Positions 1 through 12,260 of a stretch of DNA of 64,000 nucleotides are shown piece by piece. Source of the DNA: Oegoconia quadripuncta (taxonomy: Eukaryota > Arthropoda > Insecta > Lepidoptera > Autostichidae); assembly GCA_949316235.1 (NCBI GenBank), contig OX438741.1, positions 22,534,324 to 22,598,323 of the forward strand. The letters run 5' to 3'. The notes beneath the pieces were generated by a model. That model saw only the letters and a list, made by a program, of their open reading frames with translations, did no database searches and was not told where the DNA came from. The stretch's first letter is position 1. Every line of letters starts with the position of its first letter. The position numbers and the translations under genes were made by a program.

Positions 1-1590
1 GGCAACCCGCGACAGGCAGGGGCTTTGTTCTATAGCGACTTTTTCCGCTGGTTGCACATTGGGTTGCACAAATGGTTTCTGCAGGTATACACTTAACCTT
101 TTGCTATACGAGGAAATATGATTAGAAAAAAAAGTTTCGAAACTCGGCATTGTATATAATCGCATTCGTCGATGCTGTACCAACCGTGCATTGACCACTG
201 GTTATATGGTCGATGCAACCGTTGGTAGACAAGCCATTTTCCATTATTTTGAGATTGATCTCTAACGCATTTTTTTTGCTTAGTATTAATAACAAAGAAC
301 ATAATAATGACTGAGATTTGAGATAACATAATAATAATAATGACGCTAGCACCCATCATCTGTTGTTGATCAGTTAACCAACGCAGAGGCAAATTCTTCA
401 CTTACAAAAGGACCGTCAATTTCTAAGCGAAACAAATAACAATAGCGCATTTTATTACTGCAATCAGATAGAGAACCCAGCGGTTGCTTCTCATCGCATC
501 CAACTTTATTAAAGGCCCACGTTTGGAATTATCCCCCACTTCCCATAAACACCCTACAATACTGAGTAGGAACTAAATTAGACGCCACTAAGAATCAAGC
601 CCGGTCATTCTGTATTTTTTTCTTATATTCTCTACCAAGACGTCGTTTCAAGGTCACTTGGTAGAGCATAGTTTGATATTCATATTTAATTTTCCTCGTA
701 TATTTAACCTTCATGGAATTACTTTATGCGGATTTTTTCAAATACAATAACTTTATAGAAAATTTAGAAAACCCCCGTGAAAATAAGACCGCCTTTGTAC
801 ACATTATCATTTATGTTAAATGTTCTTTGTATTTTATTTTTGTGTGCAATAAAGAATTTAATAATAATAAATGATTATATCATCCAGGTAGACCAAACCA
901 ACTGTGTTAAAGCTAAAAATGATCGAAACGACTAAATATTAAAAAATTGAAATATTTGGACATCATCGAAATACACCAAAAAACTGTGTTGAAGCCAAAT
1001 ATCTTCGAAACGACTTAACCGATTTTCATCAAACATGGCTAAGAAACTGTCCCTTCGTTTATTCTTTAATTAAAAAAACCTGCACTCCTATTGGAGTTCG
1101 CATTACGTATTCGATATACGTCCGTAAGAAGACACAATCACACAACACTTTCAAACACATAATACCCGTCGTTTTTGACGGGGTTAAAAATGACCATGTT
1201 CTATGTCCTTCTCCGGGTTCTAGGCTGCCTTGCTGCCAAATTACAATAGATCGATGTAGAAGTTTAGGCGTGAAAGACGGACAGACTTAGCCTTTACAAT
1301 ATTAGTAAATTATTATGGAGGGATTTTTTTTATGCACAATGGGTTGGTACTTGACCTCAATAACACCTCATGTTAAGTGAAGATGATGTCGAAGGTGGAA
1401 GCGTACTGATCCGGAAACCCCAACACATTTGGAGGACTGGCTATCTTATCTCTGACAACCGGAACACAACAATGCTATTAATATTGATGCTTGGCGGCAG
1501 ATTTAGATAAGATGGTGGTAGCTAGCCAGGCGGATATTTAAAATGCCCTACCACCAATCAAACCGAGTACTTAAACATGTACGGCTGTTC
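1..1590. repeat. Copy 1 of a large direct duplication (partner 2813-4402)
   Basis: This block recurs at a constant offset of 2,812 bp and looked identical wherever I compared it by eye, including homopolymer lengths. The left edge lies outside the window. The right edge falls inside a truncated SINE: copy 1 goes on with unique sequence after 1590 and copy 2 after 4402. The block contains RTE-type debris (about 885-1310) and a minus-strand SINE. The ORFs inside it show no recognisable domain. It is either a very recent segmental duplication or an assembly artefact. Confidence 0.95.
1316..1590 (-). mobile_element. SINE family A, minus strand, tRNA-like head missing
   Basis: The copy begins with the T-rich complement of the SINE tail and continues through the conserved body (ctggctatcttatctctgac, then ggtagctagccaggcgga, then caaaccgagtact). 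The same body occurs at 4128-4402, 13540-13775 and 24240-24455. Here the tRNA-related head is lost after 1590. Confidence 0.75.
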
Positions 1591-1712
1591 TGACTTCGAA
1601 ACGTCGATCATTATGTGCCACATCGTTCAGCGGCATCGATTGGACATCGCTCAAGCTTCAAGTGACACCGGCATTGATCAACGTCGTTTGTACGTCGAAT
1701 CTAATTTCTAAC

Positions 1713-2097
1713 TAATATTATAAATGCAAAAGGCTGGATGTTTGGTTTTGTTTATTTGTTTGTTTGATGCTCAATCACGGCAAAACGCATGAACGGATTT
1801 GGATGAAATTTGGTATATACTCGTATAGGTAGAATATACCCCGGATTAAGACATAGGATATTTTTTATTCCGATAAAATGAGTAGTTCCCGCGGGTTAAA
1901 CAAACGCTAAATTAAATTCAATCACGGCGAAAGGGATGAACGGATTTGGATGAAATTTGGTATATTACCTTGGATATTTTTTACATAGGATATTTACATA
2001 GGATATTTTTTATCCTGATAAAGTGAGTAGTTCCTGCGGGTTAAATGTTCCACGATAAAGTTATTCCATGCAGGCGAAGTCGCGGGCGGAAAGCTAG
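1713..2097 (+). mobile_element. Helitron-like non-autonomous element
   Basis: It carries the widespread lepidopteran core (caatcacggcaaaacgcatg, then gaacggatttggatgaaat), an internal partial repeat of that core near 1918-1965, and a 3' end of a short GC hairpin (gcgaagtcgcgggcg) followed by CTAG. A hairpin plus CTRR terminus without inverted repeats or target duplication is the Helitron pattern. The left edge is approximate. Confidence 0.6.
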
Positions 2098-2812
2098 TTA
2101 CAAATAAGCCTCACTGCAGCTGTACCACATATAAAAAAAAATACGTTCGATTGCTAAATTTGGAACCACGTAAGCACCGTAGAAGTAAATTGTTGTAACT
2201 CCTTATGTCTATCCATTAGTTAGATGTTTATCCCCTTATCTTTACTTCTAGGGCGCTTTAAGCCTGGTATGTACCAAATTCGTTAGACAATTTTTAATGA
2301 AATCTTTCGTCGATTGATCGCTGTATTCATCGCCTACAGATCGATCGACATATGTAATAATAACGATCTATTACCGCTCGATGTGCTTTATGAGCTGCAA
2401 TCATCGATCGGGGTTGATTATAAAATCGTTTGTGGGTACGACGACCGATTATTATTATCTCCGGTTCCAATTTCACTGTGTTCATTGGTTATTTTCCCAT
2501 TTATACATGTATGGGTGTGTCGCTAAATGGGTCAAATAAACGACTATTATTCTTATCAATATGACGTAGATCTGGTGAAATAACATCCTTATTGCAGTAT
2601 GTGTATTTGGCTACGGGACCTTAAAAAGGAGAATTCGTTTTTTATCTTTGTTAGTGGTAGAGCTGAGATGGTGTCAATTCTCAGCCAATGATTCACCTTA
2701 CGAAACGAAGGAACGTTGCTCGGTCAGAATTTTTATTTCAGAATCACGGGAAACCCTAATTGGGTTGAGAATATTCAACGGCCAACTAATCTCTCTCACG
2801 TCTCTACCGAAC

Positions 2813-4402
2813 GGCAACCCGCGACAGGCAGGGGCTTTGTTCTATAGCGACTTTTTCCGCTGGTTGCACATTGGGTTGCACAAATGGTTTCTGCAGGTAT
2901 ACACTTAACCTTTTGCTATACGAGGAAATATGATTAGAAAAAAAAGTTTCGAAACTCGGCATTGTATATAATCGCATTCGTCGATGCTGTACCAACCGTG
3001 CATTGACCACTGGTTATATGGTCGATGCAACCGTTGGTAGACAAGCCATTTTCCATTATTTTGAGATTGATCTCTAACGCATTTTTTTTGCTTAGTATTA
3101 ATAACAAAGAACATAATAATGACTGAGATTTGAGATAACATAATAATAATAATGACGCTAGCACCCATCATCTGTTGTTGATCAGTTAACCAACGCAGAG
3201 GCAAATTCTTCACTTACAAAAGGACCGTCAATTTCTAAGCGAAACAAATAACAATAGCGCATTTTATTACTGCAATCAGATAGAGAACCCAGCGGTTGCT
3301 TCTCATCGCATCCAACTTTATTAAAGGCCCACGTTTGGAATTATCCCCCACTTCCCATAAACACCCTACAATACTGAGTAGGAACTAAATTAGACGCCAC
3401 TAAGAATCAAGCCCGGTCATTCTGTATTTTTTTCTTATATTCTCTACCAAGACGTCGTTTCAAGGTCACTTGGTAGAGCATAGTTTGATATTCATATTTA
3501 ATTTTCCTCGTATATTTAACCTTCATGGAATTACTTTATGCGGATTTTTTCAAATACAATAACTTTATAGAAAATTTAGAAAACCCCCGTGAAAATAAGA
3601 CCGCCTTTGTACACATTATCATTTATGTTAAATGTTCTTTGTATTTTATTTTTGTGTGCAATAAAGAATTTAATAATAATAAATGATTATATCATCCAGG
3701 TAGACCAAACCAACTGTGTTAAAGCTAAAAATGATCGAAACGACTAAATATTAAAAAATTGAAATATTTGGACATCATCGAAATACACCAAAAAACTGTG
3801 TTGAAGCCAAATATCTTCGAAACGACTTAACCGATTTTCATCAAACATGGCTAAGAAACTGTCCCTTCGTTTATTCTTTAATTAAAAAAACCTGCACTCC
3901 TATTGGAGTTCGCATTACGTATTCGATATACGTCCGTAAGAAGACACAATCACACAACACTTTCAAACACATAATACCCGTCGTTTTTGACGGGGTTAAA
4001 AATGACCATGTTCTATGTCCTTCTCCGGGTTCTAGGCTGCCTTGCTGCCAAATTACAATAGATCGATGTAGAAGTTTAGGCGTGAAAGACGGACAGACTT
4101 AGCCTTTACAATATTAGTAAATTATTATGGAGGGATTTTTTTTATGCACAATGGGTTGGTACTTGACCTCAATAACACCTCATGTTAAGTGAAGATGATG
4201 TCGAAGGTGGAAGCGTACTGATCCGGAAACCCCAACACATTTGGAGGACTGGCTATCTTATCTCTGACAACCGGAACACAACAATGCTATTAATATTGAT
4301 GCTTGGCGGCAGATTTAGATAAGATGGTGGTAGCTAGCCAGGCGGATATTTAAAATGCCCTACCACCAATCAAACCGAGTACTTAAACATGTACGGCTGT
4401 TC
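2813..4402. repeat. Copy 2 of the large direct duplication
   Basis: This is the second copy of 1-1590, in the same orientation. The 1,222 bp between the copies (1591-2812) holds a Helitron-like element and otherwise unassigned sequence. After 4402 the sequence is not shared with copy 1. No host exon was recognised in either copy. Confidence 0.95.
4128..4402 (-). mobile_element. SINE family A, minus strand (copy 2 of the duplicated SINE)
   Basis: Identical to 1316-1590, being part of the large duplication. Confidence 0.75.
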
Positions 4403-4656
4403 CACAGAGGATTTGCGAGTAAGACGTGGAAAGTATTAATACAACATTTTGACAGGCATGCAGTGGCATATGGCCGATTGTATACCTATATATATATATT
4501 GCGATCAATAAGTACAACATGCCTGCTGCGTATACATAAATCTGGAACCTTTACACGCCAGCTGCCGGAAGGCGACGGTAATTGCAGGTGTTTCCGGGTG
4601 CAATCGTTGCATTGCACAGATTCGAGCTTTGTTTCACTTATCTTGATCCGGTTTTA

Positions 4657-5015
4657 AGGTCTTAGCATACGTGACGTATTTATTCTCGTGCCGGACGGAA
4701 CGGGACGATTTTTTGACATCGTTGCATTTGAAAACATAGCAATAAAATACACGTGGCGAGAAACACGGGCGGAACGGGACGGCAATAGAAAAAACATCGT
4801 TATGGTATCTTCTTCATCTAATGCTACGGCAACCATTGCTAGTTCTTCAAAAGTAAAATCGAACATTTTGTGCTGAAATATGGTTGCAGCACTAGCACGA
4901 CTATCGTTGAACACCGTCACTGTACGTATGTTTTAAAACCACTTTCACGTTAGGAACTATACCCTTCCCGTCTCCGTTCCGTCCGAGAAATTACCCGTCA
5001 CGTATGCTAAGACCT
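4657..5015 (-). mobile_element. PIF/Harbinger-type deletion derivative with TTA target duplication
   Basis: The ends are near-identical inverted repeats starting aggtcttagcatacgtgacg, with weaker matching for about 50 bp. A direct TTA repeat flanks both sides (4654-4656 and 5016-5018), the TWA target expected for PIF/Harbinger. The minus strand holds a short reading frame (to 4920) whose segment MFDFTFEELAMVAVALDEED resembles the N-terminus of Harbinger transposases. The rest of a transposase would not fit in 359 bp, so this is an internally deleted copy. Confidence 0.75.
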
Positions 5016-5229
5016 TTAATTTAATTCTCACGTATCTGTTATTTATTAAGTCTGGCAGGAACGGCCCTTTTGAAAATTGACTATTTTAAAAATGAGTCCT
5101 TTTGAGAATAGGCCATAGGAGTAATTGGGATTTTATCTATTTAAAAGCTTTTAATATCGAAATTGCCCTTTGAAAATCGACATGGAAAAGTTTACTACGA
5201 AATAATTAAATAAATAAACGATTTAGATG

Positions 5230-5660
5230 CTGACTGTGATAAACATATATTGAAAACTTAGAAACCCTCGAGGAACAAAAGAATATGTTTAAAGTTATAT
5301 ATATCTTAAACGGCTGAATCGACTTTGATCAAACATGGCTAAGAATCCCCCCTAGTTTAGTCTAAATATAAAAACCACACTCAAATCAGACCACGCATTA
5401 TTAGACACGCACGGACATACACAACGCCGGCAAACACATAACATCCGTGCTTTTTCGGCGGGGATTAAAAATGTCATCCATATAAATGCAAAACTCTGTC
5501 TATCGGGCATTCACGTTTTCAGCAGTGTGCTGACCCGATCTTAAGGAAATTTGTCAGAGGTAGCCTGTCGTTTGTGAGAGTTAACCCGGAGAACGACATA
5601 TATTACTTTTCATCCTGTAAAATCCTGCGGGCAAAGTCGCGGGGGGGAGCTAGCATTGAG
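5230..5660 (+). mobile_element. Degenerate RTE/Helitron-type remnant
   Basis: The block aatcgactttgatcaaacat followed by ggctaag resembles the remnant at about 1020-1050 and its duplicate. It includes the caaacacataacatccgtgc segment and ends with gcgggcaaagtcgcg and a CTAG-like terminus near 5655. It is non-coding and its edges are uncertain. Confidence 0.45.
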
Positions 5661-6870
5661 AAACTATAAATTGAAAGACTATGATAATGATGCTTCGGTT
5701 TTGTGCTGGTGCGCTCGAAGATGGCTAACATAGCCGATCTTTGCGGTGAACTCCCGTGCGCCATGTGAAAGACTATGATATTAACCTTAACACCGGTCGT
5801 TTTCGTGGGGGGTTAATAAAATAAGTTTTTTGGATAGAGTGTATTACCATTGGGAGGTGTGTGTTACGGAAAATTTTACTAGCACTGAGAATTAGAAAGC
5901 CCGCAAGCTATTCACATCAACCCTGTATGGCAATGATACCGTTCTATGTAACGAAACCCGCACCTAATCGTTTTGTCACGATCTCTCCAGGTCGAGTTTG
6001 TGATCCCTCAGCTCGAAAAGGTCACGATGTATAGTAAATCAGATAGATTGAGACATTCACGGCCGACAAGCCGACTATGACTCAATAAATCTATAAGTAA
6101 CTACTTACGATATTACTACAGACGTAAATTTTGTACACCTCCTGACTCAGATGCGTATATAAGATATATTTGCATAAAGTGAATTAAGTTTCCTTATGAG
6201 TATCATTATTTGCTCTCAGAGTGACTGGTTATCGAATACAGCTGTTTTATGAGTTACGAACTTATGAATCACACCCACGTAACTTATGGTTCTTAGAAGA
6301 TTATTGTGTACCGGTGCATACCATTAAGTTGTCGTTAGACTGATTGTGATACATATTGAACTACTTTAGTTTGGGTTGACTAATACATTAGTAATAAATA
6401 AGTCGTCCGTAAAACTTTGTGTTTGTACTTATTGTATGTCAAGAGCAGAGTAGATGTTCCTAAGTAATGTCGAGCGATTATCTCTGATTCACGTTTGGGA
6501 ACACTTAAACCACAAAGAGTTCAACCAAGGCAGATCGAGCCTTCGAGTTCGGGGGGTCATTTAGGTTCATAACACCCATATCCCCACCTGGATCTGCCCT
6601 ACCAACACGAATATAACTAGCATGTTAAATATGAATTCGTGGTACTTAAACTCTGCACGCTAGGAGATTGTTAATAAAGTACCCGCTGAAAATACGTGGC
6701 CTTTAGCGAGACAATTCTAATACAAACAATACGCACTCATACTCAATTTATTCATTTTATTTACGGATGAACTCCATCTGCACACAGGTAACCCCGATGG
6801 GATGCTAACTCTAAAAACAATTGTCAAACTCTTTATGGAAAGGCTGATAGAGTTAACAGAACACTGATTT
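5661..6870. other. AT-rich intergenic stretch
   Basis: No open frame with a recognisable domain, no tRNA and no clear terminal repeats were found. One precursor of the ~80 bp repeat that follows is visible around 6490-6520. Confidence 0.5.
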
Positions 6871-7880
6871 AATTTCAATAGTAAAGTAAGTGTAGAGCTG
6901 TTGTTTCTGTTCAAGTTTCAAAACACAGAGAGTTGGGTTCTATTTCATTCCAATAATTTTGGAGCCAGTTTCTATTCACGTTTGAGAACACAGGGAGTGG
7001 AGGCAGTTTTATTAGGTCCTTACCTATGAAATGAGCGTTTTGTATGAAGAATTTCATTAAGACTGTTTTCTCCGTACAAACATTTTGGATTTTTTTTTGG
7101 GAACGGCAAATCCAAATTTAGCTAAACTTTGTGTGTATTATCGGATAACATTAAGTTAAGTATAGGCAGCGTTAATTTTTAAAATTAATCGCTTTATAAA
7201 AGTTTCAGCGAATCCACAGATTACTAATAAGTTACTTGGCGAATCTAAGAAATGATTATGGGAAGCACATGAAAAGAGCTCTGTTCAATTTTTTTTTTAA
7301 TGTGATTTAGCCCAGAAGTTTAAAAATATTTCATGTGAAACCTTGAAATAATATTCCATTTTCAAATAAAAAACTAATTTGCATATAGCTTTGAATCGCA
7401 GGAATTGGTACATATGATTAACGAAGAAAAAAACTCCAATTTCATAGGTAAAGACCCAATATTTGATTCCCAAAGGTTAGTAAGTAATGTAAAGTACTGC
7501 CTATGTTCATGTTTGAAAATACAGTAAGTTGAGGGGATTATAATTGATTCCAATAGTGTAGTATTTGTGTTTACGTTTACAAGAATACACAGAATGGTTT
7601 GGATTCTGTTTAATAACTTGTAATTTTCTTGAAAAAATAAGTGATGTAGAGCGATGTGTCTGCTTACGTTTGCCAAGAATACACAGATTTGTTAGGATTC
7701 TGTATTGCAAGAAAAAGTAAGTAATGTAGAGCGATGTATTTATTCACACTTGGAAAGACCATACCAAATTTATTGAATATCTGTTTAATTATACGAAAAA
7801 GCAAGTGGTGTACAATAGCTGTCTGTTTACGTTTGCAAAGAACAAGCAGATTCGTTGGGTTTATATTTCATTAGAAAGAA
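6870..7880. repeat. Degenerate tandem repeat, period about 80 bp
   Basis: A diverged unit recurs, built from gtaatgtagagcgatgt, a tTTACGTTTGcaaagaa segment, an acacagattxgttxggatt segment and a trailing gaaaaagtaag. Clear copies start near 6885, 6965, 7485, 7560, 7640, 7720 and 7800. Divergence points to an old array. The short ORFs here come from the repeat. Confidence 0.6.
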
Positions 7881-10230
7881 AATACTACATTATTTGTATC
7901 TTTAATATTAACAAAAATACTACAAAAAAAGGCCATGGAACTTCTGGTGTTCAGAAGGCTAGCGGCGTTGCCCGTTTCAGGTCTCCATTTTATTACAAGT
8001 AATAAATAATTTTTATTTATTTATTTATAATTTATCGCACACGACACATAAAAAGGGAAACAGACACTAGATATAGAATGTACAAAAGTAGCTTATCTTA
8101 TAGTAGCTTATCTCTAGTAATGTAAAGTGATCACTGATCACACATAAGCTATCCAAAACTAACAAATAATCAAATAATTTTGTGTTATACTATATAAATA
8201 TAATAATGACGTTTTCAAATATTTCCAATGCTTATTAAGCTAATGCTAATTAACCCTTTTGTTTTGTCCTAAAATGAACTTACCGCTAACTTAATTAGGT
8301 AGAGTCTACTAAATGTTCAAATACGGAAAATGTTACGATATGGCAGACGGCGTCCTAAAAAGTAGTGATTATCTTTTTTGACACTTCCTATCATTATTTA
8401 CATAGCTGTACGCTAAATATAACCAATGCTTTGCTAAAATAATGTGTAGAATGGAGAGTTGCAGTTGCCGAAAACTTCTGTTAGCAACAGAAGATTCAGA
8501 TTTTCAGTTATTGAACTTTATTGTCAACAATAATTAGTACATAACGTTTATTATTAGTAATGCGTATGTGTATGTAATCATGTACCGTGTACCTTTACCG
8601 GTTTTTGTTTTTATCCTCATTATCAGCTATAAATCACAAACATTATCATAAGTAAATGACTCTTACCTAACGTTACAAAGAACAAGCACAGTAGTTTGTG
8701 GTGCGCCATTTATTACAGCTCCTGCAAATGATAACAGAAGTTATTGTTTATTCGAGGGCATTTTCTAATAATTCAATAGTTACCTATTGTATTGTAACGG
8801 TAAATAGATAACAAATTATTGATAACTATGTGATAGTGTTTGATGAGCTCTTTATAATAAATAATATATCTTATTTATTATAAAGAGTTCATTTATAAAA
8901 ATCTTTCATGTCTCTGTCTTTCCTCTCTGACAAAGGTAATACTTTAATTTACGTAACTAATAAATTAACTCGTAAAACCACAGCGATTTGTTGTAGCTAA
9001 ATATACTAAATCAATATTAATGACTACATGAATGATTCTTTAAAAATATCTTAGTAGGATATTTTTCAATGTTTTATAATCTATCTCTAGAATGTTAATG
9101 TTCCCGAGTAATGCGGTATATCCACTCCAGAGACCGACTACTATGCGACCACTTTCGCGATGTATAACCAACTACCCAACCAGTTTTGCTTTACGTAGCT
9201 CTAAAAATACCTGAACTTGTTGTGAGCCTGATGAACGTCAAATGGTGCGTCCAACTCACTCCAACTTTGGTTTTATATCCACTGGTTTAGTTTATCACTT
9301 GTCACATGTGCGCGGCGCGTCGCGGTTGCGCTATAACCGGCGCGTACGCATACAGCGAAGTCGTGCGGCATTCTGCCGACAGTTCTGCGCTTTGCTCCCG
9401 GCGCGGGAGCCAGTCGCTGACCTCACTGATGCAGGAAGTCCACTGAACAATGTCAAATTGGAAGCGGTACATACTTACATCAGTCTGGTTGGAATTGGAA
9501 GATCTCGGAAGATGTTTGTTTTAAAAGGTGGAGGACATAATGGTGTGATCTACATCTAAGTACCTACCTACTTAATAAAAACTTAGAATAGTAGAGTATC
9601 ACCGATGGTAGAGGGGCTTTCCCACTGCTTTTTCAATGGGAGGTACATTTGTACCTATTATCATATGAATGTAAATGTGAAGTTTTTTTTTTCATTATGA
9701 CCAATATTTTCGCGGTGCCTCCACATAGACTTTGCGGAACCCTAGCGCTTCGCGGAGCACACTTTGAGTATAGCTGCTCTAGACAAAATCAATTATTAGA
9801 AAGTGTCTCGTGTCTCATCTCATCAGCAATAGATTTAATAGACTGGTTACACTTTCTATCTTGTTTTAGTCATATAAGCTCTCAATAGGAGATACGAGAG
9901 CTGTTCCGTAATTTTAGTTGTTGGTATAAAAGCTATTAACAAATACTAGTATTTCGTACCAAATTAAGGGTAATGTATGTGTAAGTATTTAGCAAAACAT
10001 TATCACCTGGCTACTTATACTTAGTAAATATAGTTCTTTGTCCTCGATCCCCTGTACACGCCTCCCGTCAATCGGGCGTCACGATAAAAGTGGCTAATTT
10101 ATTGCAGAAAGAATAATATTTTGCACACCGGATTATCTACAGCATTACCTTACCTTAACATTGGAACACGACAGACCATCGTACATGATCACCTTCGCTT
10201 CAGCAAAATTACTATCTAGGTATTAATTTT
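7881..10230. other. Intergenic AT-rich stretch with a CpG-rich patch
   Basis: No coding exon is supported. Notable items are a 19-bp-arm hairpin (8848-8893) and a GC/CpG-rich patch at about 9305-9430 (tgcgcggcgcgtcgcggttg and following), out of character with its surroundings. The ORF through the patch shows no domain. It could be an unrecognised 5' exon or promoter, or a transposon end. Confidence 0.4.
8848..8893. repeat. Hairpin-forming inverted repeat
   Basis: The arms gagctctttataataaata and tatttattataaagagttc pair almost perfectly around an 8-nt AT loop. No flanking coding sequence explains it. Confidence 0.7.
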
Positions 10231-10279
10231 TTTTTTGGGTTTCATAGTGGAATAGCTAGAGTAGACTGTGTTGTGCGTA

Positions 10280-10630
10280 GTTCGGCATTTAGTATTGGAG
10301 TTCCTCAGGGATCTATACTAGAACCCGTCTTGTTTCTAGTCTATATAAACAACCTACCTTTCTTTGTTCAAGATATCCATGTAATCGAGTTGATTGTAAA
10401 CGATTTTTCCTTTTTGTTGAAAGTTTGACGAAATGAACAAAATTACAATATTTTTATTAATTAGATATACTTACATAATATTACAAAAATGGTAGATTGG
10501 TTCACAGCAAATAATTTGCTTTTGAAAGAAAAAAGTAATTAATTGTTTTGAATTTGTATTACCGAACGTAGTCACTATACAGAGTATATATAGAGATACA
10601 TCTGTGTGTTTAGATATTACTCTAGATTCC
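10280..10630 (+). pseudogene. Decayed non-LTR retrotransposon reverse-transcriptase fragment
   Basis: Translation of about 10285-10425 gives the conserved RT block FSIGVPQGSILEPVLFLVYI followed by NNLP. After it comes a degenerate catalytic region reading ELIVNDFSFL where the family has a DD pair. Further on a frame with stops reads VDWFTANNLLLKEK, the typical downstream segment of Jockey/CR1-type polymerases. Stops and the lost catalytic aspartates show that it is dead. 5' and 3' ends are not defined. Confidence 0.8.
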
Positions 10631-10944
10631 AACCTGCAATAGGCATTTATGAGCTAAGTTTAAATGATAATACCAAAATACGTCGCCAACGATTTGAACG
10701 GAAATTACGTTTGCGTTTGGTTTTATTTTGGTGACGCCAATAATTTAATTGTTTAAAAAAGATAGACTGATTCAATGTTTTACATCATCTAAACCAAATC
10801 TAAACTAACACCCACAACGTTACGTTTAAACCGTAAAATTGTTGGAAAATAGCACGATTGGCCTTATTTCTCTCTACATTACTTATACAATTACATACTT
10901 ATACAATTCATGGATACCTAATTCAGAATTTGTTGATTTGTTGA

Positions 10945-11165
10945 TTCGCAACTTCGCTCGTATGGAACATTTCATCAAATTCGGTGCAGCAAAAGAAAGT
11001 AGCCTATATGATAATCCAGGTCCTAATCTGTCTACCAACCTAATATCACCCAAATCCGTCCAACCGTTTAGGCGTGAAGAAGTAGCAAACATACATACAT
11101 ACAAACACATAAATTTTCGCAATTATAGTAGGAAGGTATTAGTTGGGATTGGGATAAAACACAAA
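10945..11165 (+). mobile_element. RTE-type non-coding retroposon remnant
   Basis: The block has the recurrent lepidopteran layout of gcaacttcgctcgtatggaa, catttcatcaaattcggt, aatccgtccaaccgtttagg and acatacatacatacaaacac. It accounts for the 157-codon ORF at 10839-11312, which I do not treat as a gene. Confidence 0.55.
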
Positions 11166-11654
11166 GTTAAAATAAAAATCAAAAACCCGTCAACAAAGCC
11201 GAGCACGCCCTCTACCTCTCCATTAACTACGAAAGGTAGAAACCGTGTTCGAGGTCCGTGCTGGCGAACAAAAGACTGGCAGCATTACAATTATTCATGC
11301 ATAAAATTTTAGGGGGAAACCAGCGTACAGCCGAATACTTTCCGATCTTAATCCAGTTCAACAGAATTCATGATGAGATCGATATCAGTTGTTGCTAACC
11401 GTAAAACATAGTTTTTCGGATGTGCTAAGCTTTTAATGGAACAATAGCATGCCAACAAACACCTACATTGAGATATATTATGAGTCTTTGTTTACTCGAC
11501 CGATCTAATTGGAATCGAGGTCAATACCCGTGTAAATTGTGATAATCTGTGTTACAAATTACTTCGTATTGCTCAATATGTAATCGGAAATCTTTGGTTC
11601 ATACGTTATACAAAGTGAATGTTACACACAGAGACTTTAATAACTTTTTAAGTA

Positions 11655-11885
11655 TTTAAAAACCGAAAAACCCGACAGCATATTTTGTATTTTTTACCCT
11701 AAAATGTATCCTATTACACTCCAGATATCAAGAAGAATCTAATGACACCAGGCACATCTAAAGCCGTCAAGCTGTTTAGGCCATAGGATGCGCCAAAGGA
11801 GCGGACATACATACATTAACTCGAAAAACATTACCCTCCTTTCTTGGGCAGTCGGTTAAAATTGCTGCTATGAAAGAGGGTTTGC
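11655..11885 (+). mobile_element. RTE-type non-coding retroposon remnant
   Basis: Same general family as 14840-15045 and 15170-15490: aagccgtcaagctgtttagg, then a run of short cata repeats, then gaaaaacattaccctccttt and cttgggcagtcggttaaa. The last motif recurs at 29525-29563 and, diverged, near 15460. Confidence 0.5.
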
Positions 11886-12260
11886 TTCCTAATAAATACT
11901 TTATATAGCTATCTATCAGAACAATATAACCAAAAATTAAAAAATTAAAATGACATGTAATGGAGTTGACTTAAAGGGCTTGTTGCCCGATTTTCTTAAT
12001 TTTATCAAATTATTATAAAATTATGCGAAAAAAATAGTAAAAATAATAAATGATACAAAAATATAAGTAACCTACAAGCTATTTACAAATTGTTAGTCAT
12101 GTTTTGATTTAAAGCAAACAAACTGCTTTTCTTAAAACCTCCGAAAAGTGAAGCGAAACTGCTTTTATTATGAAGACCGGGGGATCCACAGTACCTGCGG
12201 AGAGCAGCCGTTATCATAGTAATGTGAAAAGCAGTCCCATTGGTAAGCAAGTATGCGATT

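Noticed and set aside
93..401. 102-codon minus-strand frame, repeated at 2905-3213
   Set aside because: Its double occurrence is explained by the duplication; composition is AT-driven and no domain is visible.
10839..11312. 157-codon open frame
   Set aside because: It runs through a known type of non-coding RTE remnant and has no domain.
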